A DNA stretch of 5,115 nt from an uncultured Acinetobacter sp. (lineage in GTDB: Bacteria > Pseudomonadota > Gammaproteobacteria > Pseudomonadales > Moraxellaceae): positions 1 to 5,115 of the forward strand of contig CAAFWA010000221.1 of assembly GCA_900766635.1 (NCBI GenBank). The letters are read 5' to 3'. This document shows, in pieces, positions 1 through 5,023 of this stretch (positions are counted from its first letter, which is position 1; every line of letters starts with the position of its first letter). Both the position numbers and the translations under genes were made by a program. The notes below the pieces were generated by a model that saw nothing but the letters and a program-made list of their open reading frames with translations, did no database searches and was not told where the DNA came from.

Positions 1-47
1 AATCTTGAAATTAGCCTATATCGTTGGTTTTGCAGCAATAAGCCTTG

Positions 48-76
48 ATTTTATTAATCGTTTTTCCCTTTATCAA
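48..76 (-). promoter_or_regulatory. Sigma70-type promoter reading out of the left edge
   Basis: On the minus strand a -35 box TTGATA (plus-strand 71-76) is followed after exactly 17 bp by a -10 box TAAAAT (plus-strand 48-53). Each box matches the consensus at five of six positions, and the spacing is ideal. Transcription would start near position 41 and run leftwards out of the window. The target is probably a gene divergent from gltA. In Acinetobacter and in enterobacteria that is usually sdhC, first gene of the succinate dehydrogenase operon. The promoter is seen in the sequence; the target is inferred. Confidence 0.55.
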
Positions 77-160
77 AGCTTTATGACATTTAGACTAAAG
101 ATAGAGAAATTTTAACTAAATAGGTGTTTAAAGCGCTCAATTGTTAGATTCTGCACAATA

Positions 161-174
161 AAAAAGTGCTTTTT
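161..174. repeat. Near-palindrome AAAAAGTGCTTTTT
   Basis: This 14-mer differs from the perfect palindrome at 578-591 by a single base (T for C at the seventh position). It lies about 85 bp upstream of the left-facing promoter at 48-76. It could be a binding site for a dimeric regulator, but no protein can be assigned, and A/T runs around a short core also arise by chance in such A+T-rich DNA. Confidence 0.35.
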
Positions 175-492
175 AAAACTATTTTGATCAAGTCTTTGAA
201 TTAAGCTCAAATTTTAAGCATTTTCACAAGGTCAATTGCATATTCTCAGATGAGACATTTTTTATAGACAGCTCATCGAACTATACTCAAACTTTGAGGT
301 TTAAACACCCCGCCATTCCAACACACGTTATTTTTTAGACAAACAGTTATTACCCTTCTATCTTACTCCTTCTAAGGCTTCTAATTTATTTTTTGTACTT
401 AAGAAAGGCGTAGAGTCTTGCTAAGTTACGAGATATGCGCTGTTTTCAGTTTAAAACTTAAAGATAGAGATCAAGTCGATTTTAAATATGCT

Positions 493-517
493 GCTTAAAA
501 AGCGCCTAGTTTTAAGC
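493..517. repeat. Inverted repeat GCTTAAAA / TTTTAAGC
   Basis: Perfect 8-bp arms at 493-500 and 510-517 are separated by 9 nt that include the core GCGCC. There is no T tract directly after the right arm, so it does not look like a terminator. It could be a protein-binding site or a small hairpin. Its left half contains AAAAAGCGC (497-505), the same nine bases that begin the palindrome at 578-591. Confidence 0.4.
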
Positions 518-552
518 CATTAGCGTTATTTTTTTCTATACAATCTTGGATT

Positions 553-580
553 TTGACTTATTATACTGCGGCGGTGTAAA
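553..580 (+). promoter_or_regulatory. Candidate distal gltA promoter
   Basis: TTGACT (553-558) is followed after 16 bp by TGTAAA (575-580), which match consensus at five and four of six positions. The -10 box overlaps the start of the palindrome at 578-591, so a factor bound there could block it. Use of this promoter would give a leader of about 185 nt before gltA. A TATACT hexamer at 562-567 with a G+C-rich stretch after it is an alternative -10, but it has no good -35 partner. Confidence 0.3.
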
Positions 581-591
581 AAGCGCTTTTT
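578..591. repeat. Perfect 14-bp palindrome AAAAAGCGCTTTTT
   Basis: The sequence is identical to its own reverse complement. Related sequences sit nearby: AAAAAGTGCTTTTT at 161-174, AAAAAGCGC at 497-505 and AAAGCGCT at 130-137. The arrangement resembles a set of sites for a dimeric DNA-binding protein acting on gltA and/or its divergent neighbour. No known regulator can be named from the sequence, and the role is inferred. Confidence 0.45.
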
Positions 592-653
592 GTCAGTTGC
601 ATAATTTTTGGTTCTATCCTGATATAGATACCACTTTTTATCCATAAGTATAA

Positions 654-681
654 TTGACAAAACTTGCACACCCTCTAATCT
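654..681 (+). promoter_or_regulatory. Candidate proximal gltA promoter
   Basis: A perfect -35 consensus TTGACA (654-659) is followed after 16 bp by the weak -10 TAATCT (676-681). Other nearby choices for the -10, such as TATAGC at 682-687, fit the spacing worse. A start just downstream would give a leader of roughly 85 nt. The perfect -35 and the distance to the gene make this my preferred gltA promoter, but the poor -10 suggests either that it needs an activator or that the call is wrong. Confidence 0.35.
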
Positions 682-772
682 TATAGCAATTTTTTGACCG
701 ATCTGATTCAACTATTAATTAAAAATGTTTATGAATCAGGTCCAACATTCACCAGGACAGGAGATCAATTGA

Positions 773-2047
773 ATGTCTGAAGTAACTGGCAAGAAAGCCG
801 TATTACAGCTTGATGGCAAAGAAATTGAATTACCGATTTACAGCGGCACTTTAGGCCCTGATGTAATCGACGTTAAAGATGTATTGGCAGCAGGTCATTT
901 TACTTTTGATCCTGGTTTTATGGCTACAGCATCTTGCGAGTCTAAAATCACGTTCATCGATGGTAATAAAGGTATTCTTTTACACCGCGGTTACCCAATT
1001 GATCAATTGGCAACTAAAGCTGACTACTTAGAAACTTGCTACTTATTATTAAATGGCGAGCTTCCAACAGCTGAGCAAAAAGAAGAATTTGACGCTAAAG
1101 TACGTAACCATACAATGGTTCACGACCAAGTAAGCCGTTTCTACAACGGTTTCCGTCGTGATGCGCATCCTATGGCGATCATGGTTGGTGTTGTTGGTGC
1201 GTTATCTGCGTTCTACCACAACAACTTAGACATCGAAGATGTGAACCACCGTGAAATCACAGCGATTCGTTTAATCGCGAAGATTCCTACTTTAGCGGCT
1301 TGGAGCTACAAGTACACAATCGGTCAGCCGTTTGTTTACCCACGTAACGACTTAAGCTACGCTGAAAACTTCCTTCACATGATGTTCGCGACTCCTGCTG
1401 ACCGTGATTACAAAGTTGATCCTATCCTTGCTAAAGCAATGGATCGTATCTTCACGCTTCACGCTGACCACGAACAAAATGCGTCTACATCAACTGTACG
1501 TTTAGCTGGTTCTACTGGTGCTAACCCGTATGCATGTATCGCTGCTGGTATCTCTGCACTTTGGGGTCCTGCACACGGTGGTGCGAACGAAGCTGTTCTT
1601 AAGATGCTTGATGAAATCGGCACTGTAGAAAACGTTGCTGGCTTCATGGAAAAAGTGAAGACTAAAGAAGTTAAACTCATGGGCTTCGGTCACCGTGTGT
1701 ACAAAAACTTCGATCCACGCGCGAAAGTAATGAAAGAGACTTGCGACGAAGTGCTAGGTGCACTTGGTATCAACGATCCACAGCTTGAACTTGCGATGGA
1801 ACTTGAGCGTATTGCACTTTCTGACGAATACTTCATCAAGCGTAACTTGTACCCGAACGTAGACTTCTACTCAGGTATCATCTTAAAAGCGATTGGTATC
1901 CCAACAGAAATGTTTACAGTGATCTTCGCGCTTGCACGTACAGTTGGTTGGATCAGCCACTGGTTAGAAATGCACAGCGGTCCATACAAGATCGGTCGTC
2001 CTCGTCAGCTTTACACTGGCGAAACTCAACGCGACATCGTTCGTTAA
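773..2047 (+). CDS. gltA: Citrate synthase (type II)
   Basis: Condenses acetyl-CoA and oxaloacetate to citrate, the entry step of the TCA cycle, in the cytoplasm. The protein is 424 aa, close to the 427 aa of E. coli GltA, and aligns end to end. The three catalytic residues are H268 ([11 protein letters not shown]), H307 ([14 protein letters not shown]) and D364 (PNVDFYSG). R308 and the C-terminal RPRQLYTG also fit the family. The extended N-terminal part (about residues 1-55) is typical of the hexameric, NADH-inhibited Gram-negative type. The residue matching E. coli Cys206, linked to NADH regulation, is A209 here (FATPAD). The start is supported by AGGAGA at 759-764, nine bases before ATG. 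The gene ends at a terminator at 2068-2096 and appears monocistronic. The left neighbour is outside the window. Confidence 0.98.
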   Translation: MSEVTGKKAVLQLDGKEIELPIYSGTLGPDVIDVKDVLAAGHFTFDPGFMATASCESKITFIDGNKGILLHRGYPIDQLATKADYLETCYLLLNGELPTAEQKEEFDAKVRNHTMVHDQVSRFYNGFRRDAHPMAIMVGVVGALSAFYHNNLDIEDVNHREITAIRLIAKIPTLAAWSYKYTIGQPFVYPRNDLSYAENFLHMMFATPADRDYKVDPILAKAMDRIFTLHADHEQNASTSTVRLAGSTGANPYACIAAGISALWGPAHGGANEAVLKMLDEIGTVENVAGFMEKVKTKEVKLMGFGHRVYKNFDPRAKVMKETCDEVLGALGINDPQLELAMELERIALSDEYFIKRNLYPNVDFYSGIILKAIGIPTEMFTVIFALARTVGWISHWLEMHSGPYKIGRPRQLYTGETQRDIVR

Positions 2048-2067
2048 TCGAACCTGCGTTGACAGAC

Positions 2068-2096
2068 AAAAAACCGCCTCTTTGGGCGGTTTTTTT
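2068..2096. terminator. Bidirectional rho-independent terminator, gltA / HEXXH gene
   Basis: The stem is CCGCC (2074-2078) with GGCGG (2085-2089) and a 6-nt loop. Flanking A residues (2068-2073) and T residues (2090-2096) extend the pairing and supply a U tract in either direction. It begins 20 nt after the gltA stop and lies just beyond the stop of the convergent minus-strand gene, so it can serve both. Confidence 0.9.
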
Positions 2097-2102
2097 ATGG
2101 CT

Positions 2103-2594
2103 TTACGTTTTTAAAAATGGAATACAGTTTTCATAAGCCTGACAATCTTGGCCTTGGGCACGTTTTAAAAAATAATCTTGTACCATAGTTGCCTGTTGCT
2201 CGATGCCATAAGCAAAAAACTGTTTCCCCTCTTTGAGCATATAACTGTATTTTCGATTCAATAATGCTCTTAATAAAACTTGCATACCTTGCTGCACTTG
2301 CCATACATGAGTAAGTTCATGAATCAACCAACTTTGTTGACCCAAAGAAAGTATAGAAAAATCATCACACCAATTGTGTAAATTAAAATAAATATGCCCA
2401 TTGGGGCTCATCGCATAATTTTTGAGTACCCAACGATGTGCCACAATACGAATCTGATCGAGCTTTAAAGCCTCACCAAACACCGAACGCGCTAGTTTTT
2501 TCTCACCCTCGCTTAAATAGCGTTCACGTAAAATGAAATATCTTCTGAGAACGTGTGGTGCTGTGCTGTGTCCCATATTGCCCCTATGCTGCAT
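2103..2594 (-). CDS. Small HEXXH zinc-metallopeptidase-like protein (Vgr-related type)
   Basis: A 163-aa protein with no signal peptide or membrane segment that I can see, so probably cytoplasmic. The key motif is HELTHVWQ at residues 92-99: H92 and H96 would bind zinc and E93 would act as the base. About 36 residues later, in YGIEQQATMVQDY, E132 is a plausible third zinc ligand, as in gluzincins. Homologues of this kind are often labelled 'Vgr-related' or 'Rhs type IV secretion' protein, but I see nothing here that links it to secretion, and its substrate is unknown. Family members begin near 'LSEGEKKLARSVFG' (28-40), so the first residues carry little information. ATG at 2594 has no clear ribosome binding site; an internal ATG at 2576 (M7, giving 157 aa) is preceded by AGGGG and may be the true start. 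It is convergent with gltA, 55 bp apart, and divergent from nadE. Confidence 0.8.
   Translation of the reverse strand: MQHRGNMGHSTAPHVLRRYFILRERYLSEGEKKLARSVFGEALKLDQIRIVAHRWVLKNYAMSPNGHIYFNLHNWCDDFSILSLGQQSWLIHELTHVWQVQQGMQVLLRALLNRKYSYMLKEGKQFFAYGIEQQATMVQDYFLKRAQGQDCQAYENCIPFLKT
2581..2585 (-). promoter_or_regulatory. Possible ribosome binding site favouring the internal start at 2576
   Basis: On the minus strand AGGGG lies four bases before the ATG at 2576, whereas the upstream ATG at 2594 has only weak purine content before it. The spacing is short but workable. If used, the protein begins MGHSTAPHVLRRY and is six residues shorter, with no loss of family sequence. Confidence 0.4.
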
Positions 2595-2750
2595 TTTGTG
2601 TGATCAATCCAGCTTATTATGAAACAAAGCAGTGCTTTTTTATGGGGATTAAAGGTTTTTTTTATGATTTCATTACGCACAGTTATGCAATTCGTATATA
2701 GTAGAAGCCGCAAATTACTTATTTTAAGACTTTATTTTGCTGTTCAACTT

Positions 2751-2780
2751 TTGACATAACCTTGAACTTATAGCAATAAC
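2751..2780 (+). promoter_or_regulatory. Candidate nadE promoter
   Basis: A perfect -35 TTGACA (2751-2756) is followed after 18 bp by AATAAC (2775-2780), a four-of-six -10 that lacks the key first and last T. Transcription would start near 2787, giving a leader of about 40 nt. The -35 is convincing but the -10 is not. The 11-mer CTTATAGCAAT at 2767-2777 also occurs upstream of gltA at 680-690, likewise shortly after a TTGACA. Confidence 0.35.
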
Positions 2781-2799
2781 AAACTCAAGTTATGTACAT

Positions 2800-2818
2800 A
2801 TCCTGATAGGTATAGGAT
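2800..2818 (+). promoter_or_regulatory. nadE ribosome binding site in a possible small hairpin
   Basis: AGGA (2814-2817) lies ten bases before the nadE ATG and is the likely Shine-Dalgarno sequence. The five bases AGGAT (2814-2818) are complementary to ATCCT at 2800-2804, with one possible G-U pair added inside, so the site could be partly sequestered. The stem is short, and any regulatory effect is speculative. Confidence 0.4.
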
Positions 2819-2827
2819 TTTATTGGA

Positions 2828-4453
2828 ATGAAAAATTTTAACATTGCCCTTGCACAATTCTCTCCGCATATTGGCAATATCGAAGCCAATACTCAAAAAA
2901 TGCTGGAACAGATTGATGTAGCGAAACAACAACAAGCTGATTTAATTGTTTTTCCTGAATTATCAGTCATTGGTTACTCTGCAGAAGATCTCTTGCTGCG
3001 TCCGAGTTTAACTCAACGCACAGAACAAGCCTTTGCTGCTTTACGTGAAGTCAAAGATATTGTTTTGGTGTTTGGTTTTGTCCATCAAACCGAAGATGGT
3101 CAACGCTTTAACTCAGCAGCGGTTATGAAAGATGGTGAAGTACTCGGCATCTACAACAAACAAAACCTACCAAACTACAGCGTATTTGATGAAAAACGTT
3201 ATTTTAACGAAGGTCATCAACACTTAGTCTTTGAATATTTAGGTCATAAGTTTGGTGTTTTGATTTGCGAAGATCTTTGGGCTTTACCAACAGTTCAACA
3301 AGTGGCTCAGCTTAATGTTGAAACGGTGTTGGTACTCAATGCCTCACCTTACGAAGTAGGTAAGCCACAACATCGTATTTTGACCATGAAAGAGCTTGCC
3401 AAACAGTTACAGCTAAACTTGGTCTATGTCAACCAAGTCGGTGGTCAAGATGACCTCATCTTTGATGGTACAAGCTTCTTGATTAATAAAGATGGTTCTG
3501 TTGCGCTACAAGCTGCAAGCTATCAAGAGCAAGTTTATGTGGCTCAATATGATGTTGCTCAGCAAGCGTATCAAACAGGTCAAATTGTACCTGCTTTAGA
3601 CACTATGGCAGAAATTTATCAAGCCTTAGTCATGGCAACACGTGACTATGTACAACGCTCAGGCTTCCCAGGCGTGATCTTAGGATTATCAGGTGGCATT
3701 GACTCGGCTTTAACGTTAGCGATTGCTGTAGATGCCATTGGCGCAGATAAAGTCCAAGCGGTCATGATGCCTTATACCTATACCGCACAAATGAGTGTAG
3801 AAGATGCTGCATTACAAGCCAAAACCATGGGTGTGACGTTTGGCATTGCCGAAATTAACCCAATCGTGAATAGCTTTATGCAAACGCTGTTCCCATTCTT
3901 TGGTGAAGCTAAGGCCGATACCACAGAAGAGAATTTACAAGCGCGTTCACGCGGTACTCTACTCATGGCTTTATCGAATAAGTTTGGTAACTTGGTACTC
4001 ACAACAGGCAATAAATCAGAGCTCTCTGTAGGCTATTGCACGCTATATGGTGATATGGTGGGTGGCTACGCGGTGCTTAAAGATGTGTATAAGACCATTG
4101 TGTTTGAATTGGCCAAATACCGTAACAGCTTAAGCGATATTCCTGTCATTCCTGAGCGTGTGATTACTCGCCCACCATCAGCAGAACTCAGTCCTGATCA
4201 AAAAGACCAAGATTCATTGCCACCATACGATATCTTAGATGCGATTTTGTATGCGTATATTGAAGAAGATTTAAGCCAAGAGGATATTATTGCCAAAGGC
4301 TTTGAGCGTGAGGTGGTTGAAAAAGTGATTCGTTTGACTGATCGCAGCGAATACAAGCGTCGTCAAGGTGCCATTGGACCACGTATTTCATCACGTGCTT
4401 ATACCCGTGAACGTCGCTATCCAATCGTCAATGGTTGGAAACCGGGCATCTAA
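2828..4453 (+). CDS. nadE: Glutamine-dependent NAD+ synthetase
   Basis: Catalyses the last step of NAD+ synthesis in the cytoplasm: nicotinic acid adenine dinucleotide is amidated with ATP, using ammonia released from glutamine. The 541-aa length fits the two-domain bacterial glutamine-dependent form. Residues 1 to about 250 are a nitrilase-fold glutaminase with the triad E44 (FPELSVIGYSAEDLL), K111 (YNKQNLPNY) and C147 (LICEDLW). Residues from about 262 to the end are the synthetase domain, with the ATP-binding P-loop LSGGIDSA (287-294), TTGNKSE (392-398), the RPPSAEL segment (448-454) and YKRRQ (509-513). All key residues are intact, so it should be active without separate ammonia. ATG is preceded by AGGA at 2814-2817. 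It is divergent from the HEXXH gene (233 bp) and ends in its own terminator, so it is probably monocistronic. Confidence 0.97.
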   Translation: MKNFNIALAQFSPHIGNIEANTQKMLEQIDVAKQQQADLIVFPELSVIGYSAEDLLLRPSLTQRTEQAFAALREVKDIVLVFGFVHQTEDGQRFNSAAVMKDGEVLGIYNKQNLPNYSVFDEKRYFNEGHQHLVFEYLGHKFGVLICEDLWALPTVQQVAQLNVETVLVLNASPYEVGKPQHRILTMKELAKQLQLNLVYVNQVGGQDDLIFDGTSFLINKDGSVALQAASYQEQVYVAQYDVAQQAYQTGQIVPALDTMAEIYQALVMATRDYVQRSGFPGVILGLSGGIDSALTLAIAVDAIGADKVQAVMMPYTYTAQMSVEDAALQAKTMGVTFGIAEINPIVNSFMQTLFPFFGEAKADTTEENLQARSRGTLLMALSNKFGNLVLTTGNKSELSVGYCTLYGDMVGGYAVLKDVYKTIVFELAKYRNSLSDIPVIPERVITRPPSAELSPDQKDQDSLPPYDILDAILYAYIEEDLSQEDIIAKGFEREVVEKVIRLTDRSEYKRRQGAIGPRISSRAYTRERRYPIVNGWKPGI

Positions 4454-4473
4454 GGTTAAATTGGATGCAAAAT

Positions 4474-4510
4474 AAAAAATCGCCTGATCACAAAATCAGG
4501 CGATTTTTTT
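4474..4510. terminator. Strong rho-independent terminator after nadE
   Basis: A perfect 10-bp stem, ATCGCCTGAT (4479-4488) with ATCAGGCGAT (4495-4504), closes a 6-nt loop and is flanked by A residues (4474-4478) and T residues (4505-4510). It starts 20 nt after the nadE stop. The A tract on the left means it can also stop minus-strand transcripts that pass the first tRNA terminator. Confidence 0.93.
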
Positions 4511-4583
4511 AGCACTTGACTCATTAAGCTAATGTGTTGCAGTGATCAAGCATATATCATATAGTCTATTGTTTTTAAAACAC

Positions 4584-4614
4584 AAAAAAAGAGACCAAGC
4601 TGAGAGCTTGGTCT
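4584..4614 (-). terminator. Terminator of first tRNA-Met gene
   Basis: A 9-bp stem, AGACCAAGC (4592-4600) with GCTTGGTCT (4606-4614) and a 5-nt loop, is followed on the minus strand by seven T residues (4590 down to 4584) after one intervening C. It begins only six bases beyond the encoded CCA end of the tRNA, so the primary transcript would carry a very short trailer before the hairpin. Confidence 0.9.
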
Positions 4615-4707
4615 TAAAAATGGTGGCTATGACGAGACTTGAACTTGTGACCCCCGCATTATGAGTGCGGTGCTCTAACCAACTGAGCTACATAGCCGTA
4701 AACTGTG
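4609..4707. repeat. Direct repeat copy 1, carrying tRNA-Met
   Basis: Identical over 99 bp to 5017-5115. It includes the 3' arm end of the terminator, the tRNA gene and ten bases of its leader. The second copy reaches the edge of the window still matching, so the real repeat may be longer. The sequence between the copies shows no similarity to either, which points to a tandem tRNA duplication kept identical by selection or gene conversion. Confidence 0.95.
4621..4697 (-). tRNA. tRNA-Met(CAT), elongator, copy 1
   Basis: A 77-nt gene with CCA encoded (4621-4623). It folds as a full cloverleaf: acceptor GGCTATG/CATAGCC, D stem GCTC/GAGC, anticodon stem CCGCA/TGCGG with loop CTCATAA, and T loop TTCAAGT. 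The anticodon CAT is at 4661-4663. A paired first base (G-C) and the lack of three G-C pairs next to the anticodon loop exclude initiator tRNA. The overall sequence follows elongator tRNA-Met rather than the CAT-bearing tRNA-Ile2. One A-C mismatch in the middle of the T stem is, as I recall, also present in E. coli elongator tRNA-Met, which supports the call. It is convergent with nadE and transcribed from its own promoter. Confidence 0.96.
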
Positions 4708-4712
4708 AGCGC

Positions 4713-4741
4713 ATTATGTAAAGATTTGCAGCTAACGTCAA
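4713..4741 (-). promoter_or_regulatory. Promoter of first tRNA-Met gene
   Basis: On the minus strand TTGACG (plus-strand 4736-4741) is followed after exactly 17 bp by CATAAT (4713-4718), each matching consensus at five of six positions. The bases just after the -10 are G+C-rich (GCGC), as at promoters of stable RNAs under stringent control. The start would be near 4706, leaving a leader of only about nine bases before the mature tRNA. Confidence 0.8.
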
Positions 4742-4991
4742 GCACTTTTTGTTACAAATGTTCACATATTAAACAAAACCTTTCATTTTGCTAACTTTTT
4801 ATACAAGTATTGGCTTTAATTCGCTTTTTTTATAAAGATGAACTTTACAATATGCTGCTTAAATCTATTACACCTCTAAGGAAATGTTACTTAGGCTTTT
4901 AATTGTATGAATATAAAAATTTATTTTTCGCTCGAACAACCAAGCCTCGACCTTAAGATTTTATCCATATCATGAATTATAAATTCGAAAC
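4742..4991. other. A+T-rich spacer between the two tRNA-Met genes
   Basis: I see no gene here on either strand. Apart from the promoter of copy 1 at its left edge and the terminator of copy 2 at its right edge, the only structure I noticed is a weak inverted repeat, CTAAG (4876-4880) with CTTAG (4890-4894), and a 15-mer (4849-4863) that also occurs at 485-499. The separate promoter and terminator mean the two tRNAs are independent units rather than one operon. Confidence 0.7.
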
Positions 4992-5023
4992 AAAAAAAAG
5001 ACCACATTAGTGAATGTGGTCTT
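4992..5023 (-). terminator. Terminator of second tRNA-Met gene
   Basis: An 11-bp stem, AAGACCACATT (4998-5008) with AATGTGGTCTT (5013-5023), closes a 4-nt loop and runs on the minus strand into eight T residues (4999 down to 4992). The hairpin begins five bases past the encoded CCA end. The base of the stem (AGACCA/TGGTCT) equals that of the copy 1 terminator, while the tip differs on both arms. Confidence 0.92.

Larger units (their letters stand above)
1..772. other. Long A+T-rich intergenic region upstream of gltA
   Basis: No credible coding sequence is present on either strand across this stretch. It is strongly A+T-rich. What can be seen in it is a good minus-strand promoter near the left edge (48-76), several short inverted repeats (244-255, 286-298, 493-517), a perfect palindrome at 578-591 with a near copy at 161-174, and two weak plus-strand promoter candidates for gltA (553-580 and 654-681). 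The length and the outward-facing promoter suggest a shared regulatory region between gltA and a divergent operon. By family knowledge that operon is commonly sdhCDAB, but it is not in the window. Confidence 0.75.

Noticed and set aside
526..711. Minus-strand open frame of 61 codons in the gltA upstream region
   Set aside because: It starts with TTG, has no ribosome binding site, is rich in basic residues and A+T-driven codons, resembles no family I know, and overlaps candidate promoter and palindrome sequences.
1459..1693. Two antisense open frames inside gltA
   Set aside because: They lie wholly opposite a highly conserved gene and show no domain features; they are frame shadows.
1948..2136. 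Plus-strand frame overlapping the end of gltA and its terminator
   Set aside because: It runs through the terminator hairpin and has no recognisable protein character.
2103..2594. Type VI secretion or Rhs toxin component
   Set aside because: Similar proteins carry that label, but there is no Rhs repeat, VgrG, Hcp or immunity gene here, and the flanks are housekeeping genes.
2513..2713. Minus-strand frame overlapping the 5' part of the HEXXH gene
   Set aside because: It is an out-of-frame overlap with a gene that has a clear motif, and shows no conserved features. I also considered a frameshifted N-terminal extension of the HEXXH protein, but the family sequence is already complete.
3778..4011. 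Antisense frame inside nadE
   Set aside because: It lies fully opposite the conserved synthetase domain, with no ribosome binding site or domain evidence.
4632..4648. A-C mismatch in the T stem as a sign of a decayed tRNA
   Set aside because: Both copies carry it and, as I recall, E. coli elongator tRNA-Met has the same mismatch at 51-63, so it is a family trait.
4621..4697. Initiator tRNA-fMet or tRNA-Ile2 as alternatives for the CAT anticodon
   Set aside because: Position 1 is paired with position 72, the three G-C pairs typical of initiators next to the anticodon loop are absent, and the body matches elongator tRNA-Met rather than the E. coli Ile2 sequence I recall.
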